From Bifidobacterium pluvialisilvae (GTDB lineage Bacteria > Actinomycetota > Actinomycetes > Actinomycetales > Bifidobacteriaceae): a DNA stretch of 64,000 nucleotides. Under the pieces are notes generated by a model, which was not told the DNA's origin, did not search any database, and saw nothing but the letters and a program-made list of their open reading frames with translations. Position 1 is the stretch's first letter; each line of letters starts with the position of its first letter. The DNA is taken from contig NZ_JAHBBI010000006.1 of the NCBI RefSeq assembly GCF_019331695.1, forward strand, positions 62,001-126,000, in the 5' to 3' direction. A program made the position numbers and the translations under genes. This document shows, one piece after another, positions 50,175-58,939 of this stretch.

Positions 50175-50732
50175 ACCGACCTCTTCCGTCTTCTCTCTGC
50201 GAAAACCTCAAAAACCTACTGCGAGTATGACTTCGTCGGCATTGATACCCACGGACCGCGAAATCCCCTCGCACAAAGACCGAGTATACCCACCCCACCC
50301 GATTGTCGGGAGGAAATCTCATTCCACGAAGTCCGTATTGTCTTACATAACATTGACGTCCCCCGACATATGAAATTCTCCCACCACCCCCCATTGCGAA
50401 ATCGACCACACGTCATTCCCCCTGATTCATCAAGGCGGCGAAGATGGCCATCACGGCACACCGAACGAATATCGTTGCATTTGCTGGGAAATCCATCGTC
50501 ATTGATGAATCTTCATCGAATCACGGCCGCAATACGCACTACCCCACATCCACCCTTGGAGGGAATACGTCATGAAACCATATGCACGACACGCCCGCAT
50601 TACGGACGCCGGATACGAATCGTGCCCGAACCGCAGAACGGTTCGGGCACGCGACGACGTTTATATCATCGTTTTTCTTTACATCATCGTTTCAATCCCC
50701 GATACATCAGCCGATGTATCGGTACACGACGA
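50175..50732. other. Gap upstream of the pilus genes
   Basis: 558 bp without a gene. 50175-50400 is AT-rich and should carry the leftward pilus promoter. 50622-50650 is the ilvA-side hairpin. The rest shows no coding character and no repeat family member that could be assigned with confidence. Confidence 0.5.
50622..50650 (-). terminator. Hairpin downstream of ilvA
   Basis: Perfect 11-bp arms GTGCCCGAACC / GGTTCGGGCAC with a 7-nt loop, about 80 nt past the ilvA stop; no T-run on the minus strand. Confidence 0.55.
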
Positions 50733-51998
50733 TCAGTACACACGACGCGGCTGGAAGCCGGCGTCGCGCAGGGCGGCGAGGATCTCGTCGATATGATCGG
50801 GGCCGTTGGTCTCCACGGTCACGCCGAGCGCCACGGCGTTCGTGTAGTGGTTCGACGCCTTGAACTGGTCGTGGTCCAGCGCGATGACGTTCGCGCGATG
50901 CTCGGCGAGGAGCGTGGCCACCTTCACCAGCTGACCCGGCGTATCGGGCAGGTCGACCTCGAAGTTCATGATGCGGCCGCGGGCGATCATGCCCTTCTGG
51001 ATGACGGCGCCCATGGTGACGGTGTCGATGTTGCCGCCGGAGACGATCGGCACGACCACATGCGGGCCGGGGGCCGCGGCGAACTTGCGCGAGCGCAGGT
51101 TCAGGTGCTCGAGCGCGGCGAGCGAGACGGCGCCGGCGCCCTCCACCACGAGCTTGTGCTTCTCGAGCATGAGCAGGATCATCTCGTTGATGTCACGCTC
51201 GGTCACGGTGACGAGGTCGTCGAGGAACTCGTTGAGCAGGGCGAACGTCAGGTCGCCCGGATGCTTCACGGCCACGCCTTCGGCGGAGGTCATCACCTGG
51301 TCGGCCTCGACCACGCGGCCGGCGCGGAACGAATTGAGGAACGCGGGGCTGCCCTCGGGGATGGCGCCGATCACGCGCACCTCGGGACGGAACGTCTTGA
51401 TGGCGAGCGCCACGCCGGCGCCGAGACCGCCGCCGCCGAGCGGCACGACCACGTCGGTCACGTCCGGCACGTCGTCGAGGATCTCCAGGCCGATGGTTCC
51501 CTGGCCGCACAGCACCTCGTAGTCGTCGAACGGCGGCACGTAGATCATGCCCTCCTGCTCGCTCAGTTCACGGGCCTTGGCGGCGGCCTCGTCGAACACG
51601 TCGCCGTAGAGCACCACGTCGGCGCCGTACGCCTTGGTGGCGTCGACCTTGAGCGGCGGGGTGATCTGCGGCATGCAGATGGTGGCCTTGGCGCCGCGTT
51701 CACGGGCGGCGTAGGCGACGCCCTGCGCGTGGTTGCCGGCGGACGCGGTCACGATGCCGCGGGCCAGTTCCTCTTCGGAAAGCGATGCGATCTTGTTGTA
51801 GGCGCCACGGATCTTGAACGAGCCGGTGACCTGCAGGTTCTCCGGCTTGAGCAGAATCTTATGGCCGGTCATGGCCGACAGCGCGGGGGATTCGATGATG
51901 CGGGTGTGCCGCGCGGTGCCCTTGAGTCGCTTCGCTGCGAGCTTGAGCTCCTCGGCGTGGTCGCGCTGCAGATTCTTGAGTACGTCTTTCTGATCCAT
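50733..51998 (-). CDS. ilvA: Threonine ammonia-lyase (biosynthetic/catabolic threonine deaminase)
   Basis: 421 residues. The PLP lysine is in GSFKIRGAYN, with TASAGNHAQGVAYAA and the glycine-rich VPLGGGGLGAGVALA phosphate-binding loop. A single C-terminal ACT domain (EVDLPDTPGQLVKVATLLAEH) makes it the short, one-ACT type. It deaminates threonine to 2-oxobutyrate, the first step of isoleucine synthesis. The start MDQKDVL follows TAAGAT by 7 nt, favouring a leaderless transcript over an ATG three codons upstream that lies in the -10 box. Confidence 0.93.
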   Translation of the reverse strand: MDQKDVLKNLQRDHAEELKLAAKRLKGTARHTRIIESPALSAMTGHKILLKPENLQVTGSFKIRGAYNKIASLSEEELARGIVTASAGNHAQGVAYAARERGAKATICMPQITPPLKVDATKAYGADVVLYGDVFDEAAAKARELSEQEGMIYVPPFDDYEVLCGQGTIGLEILDDVPDVTDVVVPLGGGGLGAGVALAIKTFRPEVRVIGAIPEGSPAFLNSFRAGRVVEADQVMTSAEGVAVKHPGDLTFALLNEFLDDLVTVTERDINEMILLMLEKHKLVVEGAGAVSLAALEHLNLRSRKFAAAPGPHVVVPIVSGGNIDTVTMGAVIQKGMIARGRIMNFEVDLPDTPGQLVKVATLLAEHRANVIALDHDQFKASNHYTNAVALGVTVETNGPDHIDEILAALRDAGFQPRRVY

Positions 51999-52005
51999 GG
52001 GGTTC

Positions 52006-52011
52006 ATCTTA
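52006..52011 (-). promoter_or_regulatory. -10 box of leaderless ilvA promoter
   Basis: TAAGAT on the minus strand, 7 nt from the ATG at 51998. Confidence 0.5.
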
Positions 52012-52184
52012 GGGCGCCGCATCAACAACGAGAGCGGTTTTCGCGGGGGTCGTCCCGCAATTCGGGCAGCGGGCGCGAAGCCGCGCCGCGTCGACCGCGC
52101 ACTAATGCAACGAAGGATGCCGCCCCCTGGCGAACTCGTGCAGCGAACGCCAAAGAACGGCAAGAATCAATATGGTCATCGCGA

Positions 52185-52394
52185 TCACTTCACCACGGAA
52201 TCGGCATCCGATGCGGATTCCCCGGTCACATCGTCGACCGGCATGGTGACGGTGACGTGAATCGTCCGCGGCGAAGAGGCCTGCGAGGAAGCCATGGCTC
52301 TCGTCGGTCTCGCAGGCACGGCGGCGAAGAACCTGTCCGCCACGAACCGGAAGATATCGATCCGGCTGACCATCATCTCGTCCATCGCGCTCAT
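52185..52394 (-). CDS. Possible small protein, unknown
   Basis: 69 residues starting MSAMDEMMVSRIDIFRFVADRFFAA, with a hydrophobic/amphipathic N-terminal helix and a Ser/Asp-rich end. GGGGAG stands directly before the first ATG and 9 nt before an in-frame second ATG (52385), a workable ribosome site. No homologue is recognised and the codon pattern is not decisive. The rest of the 52008-52622 gap between ilvA and tadA has nothing else recognisable. Confidence 0.3.
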   Translation of the reverse strand: MSAMDEMMVSRIDIFRFVADRFFAAVPARPTRAMASSQASSPRTIHVTVTMPVDDVTGESASDADSVVK

Positions 52395-52622
52395 CTCCCC
52401 TCATATTTGAGTCGCGCAACGTCGGCCAGCGAATCCCCGACCACGAATCACAACAACCACGAATCGAATCGCCAGTTCACGAATATTCACGAATCGTGAA
52501 TCACAGCCCATCGTCGGATTCATGTCCGCCGTTGTGATTCACAACCTACGAGGGAAAACCACAGTTCCCGTTGCCCCTCGGTTTCGCCGGTGTTACCGAT
52601 ATCGGGCCGTTCAGCGGAGCAT

Positions 52623-53093
52623 TCACCGCTTCCCGGCGAAGAAATCGGCGAGCAGCGCACGGCATTCGGGTTCGCGCACATCGCCCACCACCTCGGGCAT
52701 CGAACCCACATGCGGGTCGCGCGGCACATCCCACACCGAGCCGCATGCCCCCAGCTTCGCATCCCACGCGCCGAACACCACACGACCCACATGCGCCGTC
52801 AGCACCGCGCCGGCACACATCGGGCACGGCTCCAACGTCACCACCAGCGTGCAATCGCTCAGATTCCAACTCCCCCGCGCCAACGCGGCCTCACGCATCG
52901 CCTCCACCTCGGCATGCGCCAGTGGATCGCCGCCCTCCTCGCGGCGGTTCCGCCCACGGCCGATGACCGCGCCGGACGCATCCACCACCACGGCGCCCAC
53001 CGGCACATCGCCGTGTTCGGCCGCCTCGGCCGCCAACGCCAGCGCCTCGTCCATCATCCGCCGATCCCTGATTCGCCGATATTCGCCACACAT
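52623..53093 (-). CDS. tadA: tRNA-specific adenosine deaminase
   Basis: 156 residues. The zinc/catalytic motif is HAEVEAM and the second zinc pair is in PCPMCAGA, with VPVGAVVVD and VVFGAWDAKLGACGS of the TadA fold. It converts A34 to inosine in tRNA-Arg(ACG). The start at MCGEYRR follows TAGAGT by 7 nt. It is divergent from upp. Confidence 0.92.
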   Translation of the reverse strand: MCGEYRRIRDRRMMDEALALAAEAAEHGDVPVGAVVVDASGAVIGRGRNRREEGGDPLAHAEVEAMREAALARGSWNLSDCTLVVTLEPCPMCAGAVLTAHVGRVVFGAWDAKLGACGSVWDVPRDPHVGSMPEVVGDVREPECRALLADFFAGKR

Positions 53094-53100
53094 GCGCCCA

Positions 53101-53106
53101 ACTCTA
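53101..53106 (-). promoter_or_regulatory. -10 box of leaderless tadA promoter
   Basis: TAGAGT on the minus strand, 7 nt from the ATG. Confidence 0.5.
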
Positions 53107-53312
53107 CCCAACACGGCTCACCCGGCCCGCCAGGTCTCCCCCAATCGGCTTCCCGATACGGCGGTTCCGATACGGCGGTTTTACGGTCCGCAAACGGCCC
53201 CACCGTCGATTTCAGCCCCAAACCGGCTCCATCACGACGAATATCGGCGGACAAAACCGCAAAACTCGCATCCCGACCGCGCAAGGCAGCGTGTACGCAC
53301 CATCCCACCCAC

Positions 53313-53318
53313 TAAGCT
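53313..53318 (+). promoter_or_regulatory. -10 box of leaderless upp promoter
   Basis: TAAGCT, 7 nt before the ATG at 53326. Confidence 0.5.
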
Positions 53319-53325
53319 GAACAGT

Positions 53326-53970
53326 ATGACTATGGAACTGCATGTTGTCTCCCACCCGCTGGTGGATCATAAGCTCACCGTGCTGCGCGACAAGAACACG
53401 CCGTCCAGCACCTTCCGCGAACTCGTCACCGAGATCGTCATGCTCGAAGCCTACGAGGCCACGCGTGACATTCTCGTCGAGGACAAGCCCATCGAAACCC
53501 CGGTCGCCCCCATGGTCGGCAAGCAGCTCGCCAACCCGCGCCCCATCATCGTCCCGATCCTGCGCGCCGGACTCGGCATGCTCGACGGCATGGCCAAGAT
53601 GATCCCCACCGCCGAAGTCGGCTTCCTCGGCATGAAGCGCGATGAGGAAACCCTCCAGATCATCACCTACGCCAACCGTCTGCCCGACGACCTCACCGGC
53701 CGCCACGTCTTCCTCGTCGACCCCATGCTCGCCACCGGCGGCACCATGATAGACGCCATCCACTACCTCGCCGAGCGCGGCGCCCGCGAAATCACCTGCA
53801 TCGACGTGCTCGCCGCCCCCGAAGGCCTCAAGCGCCTCGAGCAGGAAGTCGACCCCGCCATCAACTTCAAGGTCGTCGTCGCCGCAGTCGACGATCACCT
53901 CAACGACAAGGCGTATATCGTGCCGGGTCTCGGCGACGCCGGCGACCGCCTTTATGGCGTCGTCGATTAA
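53326..53970 (+). CDS. upp: Uracil phosphoribosyltransferase
   Basis: 214 residues, standard length. The PRPP loop is VDPMLATGGTMIDAI; the uracil-binding end reads YIVPGLGDAGDRLYG. RNIxxPxxRAGLGMLDGM-type sequence (ILRAGLGMLDGM) is also present. It salvages uracil to UMP. The stop codon is the start of a 240-bp inverted-repeat element. Confidence 0.95.
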   Translation: MTMELHVVSHPLVDHKLTVLRDKNTPSSTFRELVTEIVMLEAYEATRDILVEDKPIETPVAPMVGKQLANPRPIIVPILRAGLGMLDGMAKMIPTAEVGFLGMKRDEETLQIITYANRLPDDLTGRHVFLVDPMLATGGTMIDAIHYLAERGAREITCIDVLAAPEGLKRLEQEVDPAINFKVVVAAVDDHLNDKAYIVPGLGDAGDRLYGVVD

Positions 53971-54205
53971 TGGAGCGTCTTCCGCGTTGCAGAGGGTTCG
54001 ACATACCTTATGTACGCCTTCACCCTCTGCACCTTGAAGACACACACATTAATCGACGTCGCCCCCAGTAGGTGGCACGCCTTCAGCCGGGTGGGTGGCG
54101 GCTGCGCCGTCGCAGCGGATTAATGCGTGTGGCCTCTAGGCGCGGACGGTGAAGGCGTACAAGAGTACGTCGAACCTTCCGCAACGACGAGGACGCTCCA
54201 TTAAT
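53966..54205. repeat. 240-bp inverted-repeat element between upp and rlmH
   Basis: The left arm is 53966-54054, the loop 54055-54117 and the right arm 54118-54205. The outer ends are exact 14-bp inverted repeats (ATTAATGGAGCGTC). Inside the arms, further blocks pair in order: CGTTGC, GGTTCGAC, GTACGCCTTCACC and ATTAATC, separated by diverged spacers of matching length. It has no open frame. It overlaps the upp stop codon and ends 5 bp before the rlmH -10 box. It resembles a miniature inverted-repeat element or a long structured RNA. Confidence 0.85.
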
Positions 54206-54209
54206 CCAC

Positions 54210-54215
54210 TACACT
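54210..54215 (+). promoter_or_regulatory. -10 box of leaderless rlmH promoter
   Basis: TACACT, 8 nt before the ATG at 54224 and 5 bp after the inverted-repeat element. Confidence 0.5.
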
Positions 54216-54223
54216 TGGGCCCT

Positions 54224-54703
54224 ATGCGAATCGACATCATCGGCGTGGGCAAGATCAAGGAACGTTATCTGCGCGACGGCATCGCGGAATATGCCAAGCG
54301 TCTCGGCCGCTACTGCAAATTCAACATCATCGAGGTGGCCGACGAGAAAACACCCGAACACGCCAGCGACGGCGTCGAACGGCTCATCAAATCCAAGGAA
54401 GGCGAACGCATCGCCAGGCACCTGCGCGACGACGCCTACGTCATCGCCCTCGCCATCAACGGCAAACAGCTCTCATCCGAACGGTTCGCAGCACACATCA
54501 ACGACCTCGGCCTGCATGGCACCAGTCATATCCAGTTCGTCATCGGCGGCTCCATCGGCCTCGACGACGCGATTCTCAAACGCGCGGACTATCTGCTCAG
54601 CTTCTCGAAGATGACGTTCCCGCATCAGCTCATGCGCATGGTCCTGGCGGAGCAGATCTACCGCGCCTACAAAATCAACGCCGGCGAACCCTACCACAAG
54701 TAG
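54224..54703 (+). CDS. rlmH: 23S rRNA (pseudouridine-1915-N3)-methyltransferase
   Basis: 159 residues, the usual RlmH length. SPOUT-fold motifs: [12 protein letters not shown] at the start, [13 protein letters not shown] (SAM-binding knot) and [20 protein letters not shown], ending in the invariant EPYHK. It methylates helix 69 of assembled 70S ribosomes. Faces the glycerophosphodiesterase gene tail-to-tail. Confidence 0.95.
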   Translation: MRIDIIGVGKIKERYLRDGIAEYAKRLGRYCKFNIIEVADEKTPEHASDGVERLIKSKEGERIARHLRDDAYVIALAINGKQLSSERFAAHINDLGLHGTSHIQFVIGGSIGLDDAILKRADYLLSFSKMTFPHQLMRMVLAEQIYRAYKINAGEPYHK

Positions 54704-54723
54704 GTTCGCCGGCGACGGACCGG

Positions 54724-55773
54724 CTACACCCCCGGGACGAAGGCCTCGAAGATCATATAGTCGAAATACTCATCGGAACGTTGGAATTCCAACGAACTAC
54801 GCACGGTCCACGACACGGTCTTCGCGCCAAGCTTGCGGGCGAAGCGCACCTGCGGCAGGTCGCCGCCGTGCCAGTCGTACGCCACGAAGTCGGGACGCCC
54901 AAGCCAGTTGAACGCCAGCAGACCACACAGCCATTCACGCCAGTCGCCCTTGCCGAACGCGACGTTCTCGGCAAGCTGGCCGCGGTTCACCGACGGCCGA
55001 TGCTTGCGATACCAGTTCACCGCGCCCGGGTGGAACGATTCGACCACGTATGCGCCGGGATACGCCTGCAGCAGTTCGTCGCCCTTCTCCATCAGCTCCT
55101 CGGCGGCGTCATCCCAGCCGTAGTCGTCGAACTTGTATTCCACGATCAGCGGCACACGGCCGCCGACGACGTCCAGCACGTCGGAGAACAGCGGCACATG
55201 CTGGTAGTAGCCTTCCGGCCGCTCGTCCCACCTGCCGTCGCCGCGCGCCACGGCCGTCGCGTCGCCCGACTTCGCCGGCGCGGGGAACAGCGGGATGTTC
55301 TTCAGCTCCTCATACGTCAGGTCCTTGATCCTCCGCGGATCGCCGGCCACACGCTTCAGGTCGGCGTCGTGCACGACCACGACCTGTCCGTCGCGGGTCA
55401 ACTGCAGATCGAGTTCGATGCCGTAACCGGCCACGCATGCCGCCGCGAACGACGCGAGCGAATTCTCCGGCGCCACCGGCCCCTCGAACGATTCGTCGGC
55501 GTACCCGGCCTTGATGGCGCAGCGGCGCGCCAGGTCGACGTAGGCGCAACGCTCGTTCACGGTGCCGACGTCGAGCCCCGAACCGGCGTCGTGCAGACCT
55601 CGGTGCGCGTACTTCACATGCGGGATGGCCGGCACCTTGTTCTGCCGGGAGTCGATGAGCGAACGCGGCGCCAGTGCCCACGCGCCGATGCCGGCCGCCA
55701 CGCCGCCGGTGATCGCCACGCCGGTGATCGCGGTTCCGATTCCACGCCTTCTGACCAGTCGTTTTCCAGCCAC
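54724..55773 (-). CDS. Glycerophosphodiester phosphodiesterase, membrane-anchored
   Basis: 349 residues from a GTG at 55773, chosen because AAGGAG lies 6 nt upstream; no ATG fits. A basic N-terminus (KRLVRRRG) and one span (IGTAITGVAITGGVAAGIGAW) anchor it outside the membrane. GDPD motifs: YAHRGLHD, PENSLASF, GIELDLQLTRDG and VVHD. It releases glycerol-3-phosphate from phospholipid head groups or teichoic-type polymers. The 16-bp palindrome CGTTGGAATTCCAACG occurs inside its 3' end, encoding SLEFQR. Confidence 0.88.
   Translation of the reverse strand: MAGKRLVRRRGIGTAITGVAITGGVAAGIGAWALAPRSLIDSRQNKVPAIPHVKYAHRGLHDAGSGLDVGTVNERCAYVDLARRCAIKAGYADESFEGPVAPENSLASFAAACVAGYGIELDLQLTRDGQVVVVHDADLKRVAGDPRRIKDLTYEELKNIPLFPAPAKSGDATAVARGDGRWDERPEGYYQHVPLFSDVLDVVGGRVPLIVEYKFDDYGWDDAAEELMEKGDELLQAYPGAYVVESFHPGAVNWYRKHRPSVNRGQLAENVAFGKGDWREWLCGLLAFNWLGRPDFVAYDWHGGDLPQVRFARKLGAKTVSWTVRSSLEFQRSDEYFDYMIFEAFVPGV
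54779..54794. repeat. 16-bp palindrome inside the glycerophosphodiesterase gene
   Basis: Perfect palindrome CGTTGGAATTCCAACG, matching CGTTGnAATTnCAACG found in five intergenic clusters. No flanking 28-bp or 44-bp unit is present here. Confidence 0.7.
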
Positions 55774-56039
55774 TGCGTTCTCCTTTGCACCTCGTGTTTC
55801 ACGCCTTGTCTTGCGCCATGCGTCGCACTGCCGCAATGCCGTACGCCGATTCGGCACCGACGCCGTCGCCTCACGGCATGCGTCGTAACCCAACCGAACG
55901 GTTTTCCCGATACAGTGTGCGGCTAGAACTCAGTCTAGTTCGGATTCCGGTGGTTTCGTCGGCACCGAATCAGACAAAACAGGCGCATATGACGATTGCA
56001 GGAATATTGCAGGAATGCCGTTGGGCAAGGGAGGCGTTG

Positions 56040-57500
56040 ATGCTCAGCACATTGGATATGTTCTCCGTCGGTATCGGACCGTCGTCGTCGCATACCGTCG
56101 GCCCGATGCGGGCCGCCTGCGCCTTCGTCTCGTCGCTCGTCGAGCGCGACCTGCTGGCGAAAACCGCCCGCGTGCATGTGACGCTGTACGGCTCGCTCGC
56201 GCAGACCGGCCTTGGGCACGGCACCGACCGCGCCGCCCTCGCCGGTCTCGAGGGCAAGCAGCCCGAGACCGTCGACCCCGACGACGTGCTCCACGATCTG
56301 GACCGCTGCTCGGATTCCGGCCGTTTGCTGCTCGCCGGCACGAAGGAGATTCCGTTCGACCGTTCCGACATCGAATTCGACACCTGGCATGCGCCGCGCC
56401 TGCATCCGAACCGCATGCTGTTCCGCGCGCTCGACGCCGACGGCCATCTGATCGTCGAGGACGTCATCTATTCGATCGGCGGCGGATTCATCGCCTATGA
56501 GGACGAGCTGCAGAGCAAGGTCCGGGGCAAGGGACGCGGCGGCAGCGGCAATGCCGGAGCCGGGCACAACGACGACAACGCCGATGACAACGGCGTGACC
56601 GTGCCGTTCCCCTTCTCCTCCGCCGCCGAGCTCATCGCCATCTGCGAGCGCGAACGGCTGTCGATCGCCGACGTGGTGTGGCGCAACGAGGCCGCGTTCC
56701 GCCCGGAGGAGGAGACACGCGTGAGGCTGTATTCCGTGTGGAAGACGATGCGCGACTGCGTGCGCAACGGCTGCACGAGCACGGAGCGCACGCTGCCGGG
56801 CGGGCTGCATGTGCCGCGGCGCGCGGCGACGGTGTATCAGCGGCTGAAGCCGCGCAGCGCCGATATCTTCGACGGCCACACCGACCGCAATATGCTGCTG
56901 TCGCGCGCGTCGGACGCCGAATGGGTCGATCTGTTCGCGTTGGCCGTGAGCGAGGAGAACGCCGGCGGCGGCCGTATCGTCACGGCGCCGACGAATGGGT
57001 CGGCGGGCATCATTCCGGCGGTGCTGCATTATTACTGGTGGCTGGTCGACGGCGCGAATCCCACGGGGGTCGTCGATTTCCTGCTTACGGCGGCCGCGGT
57101 CGGGTATCTGTTCAAGCGCAATGCGTCGATTTCCGGCGCCGAGGTGGGGTGCCAGGGCGAGGTGGGGTCGGCCTGTTCGATGGCGGCGGCCGGATTGTGC
57201 GCCGTATTGGGCGGCACGCCGAAGCAGGTGGAGAACGCGGCCGAGATCGGCATCGAACATAACCTCGGCCTGACGTGCGACCCCATCGGCGGCCTGGTGC
57301 AGATTCCGTGCATCGAACGCAATGCGATGGCGAGCAACACGGCCATCAATGCGGCCCGTATGGCGTTGCTGGGCAACGGCTCGCATATCGTGTCGCTGGA
57401 TTCCGCGATTCGTACGATGAAGGAGACCGGCCTCGATATGAAGAGCAAGTACAAGGAGACGTCGCGCGGCGGCCTTGCCGTCAACGTCACCGAATGCTGA
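56040..57500 (+). CDS. sdaA: L-serine ammonia-lyase, single-chain iron-sulfur type
   Basis: 486 residues. The beta domain begins [25 protein letters not shown]. The alpha domain holds [14 protein letters not shown] and the cluster cysteines in [12 protein letters not shown] and [14 protein letters not shown]. An oxygen-labile [4Fe-4S] enzyme deaminating serine to pyruvate. A Gly/Asn/Asp-rich loop (about 165-190) is inserted between the domains. GGGAGG lies before the ATG; longer in-frame starts lack support. Confidence 0.93.
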   Translation: MLSTLDMFSVGIGPSSSHTVGPMRAACAFVSSLVERDLLAKTARVHVTLYGSLAQTGLGHGTDRAALAGLEGKQPETVDPDDVLHDLDRCSDSGRLLLAGTKEIPFDRSDIEFDTWHAPRLHPNRMLFRALDADGHLIVEDVIYSIGGGFIAYEDELQSKVRGKGRGGSGNAGAGHNDDNADDNGVTVPFPFSSAAELIAICERERLSIADVVWRNEAAFRPEEETRVRLYSVWKTMRDCVRNGCTSTERTLPGGLHVPRRAATVYQRLKPRSADIFDGHTDRNMLLSRASDAEWVDLFALAVSEENAGGGRIVTAPTNGSAGIIPAVLHYYWWLVDGANPTGVVDFLLTAAAVGYLFKRNASISGAEVGCQGEVGSACSMAAAGLCAVLGGTPKQVENAAEIGIEHNLGLTCDPIGGLVQIPCIERNAMASNTAINAARMALLGNGSHIVSLDSAIRTMKETGLDMKSKYKETSRGGLAVNVTEC

Positions 57501-57686
57501 ATGTCATACGGCCGGGTCGCGAAAACCATTTTCCGTCAGAGGGGCATCACGGCCCCGGCACACCGCACGCGTCGTCGCCGCACGGACACCCCCTCCCTCG
57601 TCGATTTCCGCCCACGCCGGCGGAAAACAAGGGAAAATCAAGGAAAAGCTGTAAGGAACGGACACCGCCGAAGAGAAAACAACCCC

Positions 57687-57713
57687 TTTCGTTTACAATG
57701 ACGATGAACGAAA
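57687..57713. promoter_or_regulatory. Inverted repeat over the lacI-type gene promoter
   Basis: TTTCGTT and AACGAAA are separated by 13 bp and enclose TACAAT (57694-57699, overlapping the left arm by one... base region), a -10-like box. Could be an autoregulatory operator of the LacI-family protein encoded just downstream. Confidence 0.4.
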
Positions 57714-57724
57714 CTTGAGAAAGC

Positions 57725-58792
57725 ATGGGAATGACTGCAGTAGAACCACCTCATTCTGGCACGCGCAAGACCACTTTGGCCGAAGTTGCGGCTGCGGCCG
57801 GGGTTTCGCTGGCCACGGCCTCGAAGGCTCTGAACAATCAGCCGCGCGTAAGCGATGCCACACGACGACGGGTTCAGGAAGCTGCGGAAAAGCTGTCATA
57901 CATTCCCAATGCGCAGGCGCAGTCGTTGATTTCCGGACGTACGAATTCGATTGGCGTCATCACATCCGATCTGACCGGCCGCTTCTGCACGCCGATCCTG
58001 CTGGGCGCCGAGGACGAGTTCGGCGTCACCTCGAACACGGTGCTGCTGTGCAATGCGCGCGGCGATGCGCTGCTCGAACGCAATCATCTGTCGTTCCTGC
58101 TGTCCCGCAACGTCGATGGCCTGCTGATCGTGGGCGACGAAACCGACCCGCGTCCGCATCTCGACGTGCCGGACAACGTGCCGGTGGTCTACGTGTACGC
58201 GCCGTCGGACAACGCGGACGATTGCTCCGTCGTATGCGACAACGTCGAGGCCGGCGAGATGGCGGTGAATCATCTGCTGTCGTGCGGCAAGCGCAAGATC
58301 GCCATCATCGGCGGCAGCGATACGACGCCGAACGCGCATAATCTGCTGCTGGGATCGCCGAGTTCGGCGCAGGCCCGTCTCAACGGCTCGCTGAAGGCGT
58401 TGCATGAGGCCGGATTGGAGCCGGCGGGCCCGGTTCGTTTCTCGCAGTGGACGGAATCGTGGGGTCGCGCGGCCACACGACTGCTGCTGGACCAGAACGT
58501 GGATTTCGACGCCGTGGTCTGCCAGTGCGACGGCATCGCCCGCGGCTGCATGGACGTGCTCAAGGAACGCGGCATCAGCATCCCCTCGCAGGTGGCGGTC
58601 ATCGGCCACGACAACCGCGATATGCTGGCGCCGGACGCCGACCCGCCGCTCACGAGCATCGACAACTGCCCGGAGGAACTGGGGCATGTGGCGGCGCGTG
58701 CGCTGATCGACGCCATCAACGGGCGGCCCCATCACGGCGTGGAAAGCATTTCGTGCCGTCTGGTCCAGCGCGAATCCACCCTGCCGATGTAA
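57725..58792 (+). CDS. LacI-family transcriptional regulator
   Basis: 355 residues. The DNA-binding head has TTLAEVAAAAGVSLATASKAL with the hinge-helix region NAQAQSLISGRT. A periplasmic-binding-protein-like sensor follows (SIGVITSDLTGRFCTPILLG ... VAVIGHDNRDMLAPDADPPLTSID). It is probably a repressor of the arabinoside genes that lie tail-to-tail downstream; the ligand is unknown. An ATG two codons later (57731) is an alternative start. Confidence 0.88.
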   Translation: MGMTAVEPPHSGTRKTTLAEVAAAAGVSLATASKALNNQPRVSDATRRRVQEAAEKLSYIPNAQAQSLISGRTNSIGVITSDLTGRFCTPILLGAEDEFGVTSNTVLLCNARGDALLERNHLSFLLSRNVDGLLIVGDETDPRPHLDVPDNVPVVYVYAPSDNADDCSVVCDNVEAGEMAVNHLLSCGKRKIAIIGGSDTTPNAHNLLLGSPSSAQARLNGSLKALHEAGLEPAGPVRFSQWTESWGRAATRLLLDQNVDFDAVVCQCDGIARGCMDVLKERGISIPSQVAVIGHDNRDMLAPDADPPLTSIDNCPEELGHVAARALIDAINGRPHHGVESISCRLVQRESTLPM

Positions 58793-58830
58793 AAATCACG
58801 CTCCAACCGCATTCGGGTTAGAGAAGCAGA

Positions 58831-58922
58831 GGGCCGGATATATGATTGCCGACCGTAAGCTTGGGAGGCGAAGCCTCCCGGCCGAACGGCCTTGAGTGTG
58901 TCGGTAATCATATATCCGGCCC
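58831..58922. other. Predicted three-way-junction hairpin element between convergent genes
   Basis: A 23-bp outer stem pairs GGGCCGGATATATGATTGCC (58831 on) with 58900-58922. The single mismatch is a G-T, which stays paired as G-U in RNA. Inside are two adjacent hairpins: GGGAGGC/GCCTCCC with loop GAA (58863-58879) and GGCC/GGCC with loop GAAC (58880-58891). It lies between the lacI-type gene and the GH127 gene and could end transcription from both sides, though there is no T-run. Confidence 0.75.
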
Positions 58923-58939
58923 GACCTATCCGACGAAAA

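Noticed and set aside
55785-56039. Longer N-terminus for sdaA
   Set aside because: The upstream residues do not resemble the family, while the ATG at 56040 has a GGGAGG site and begins with the canonical serine dehydratase start.
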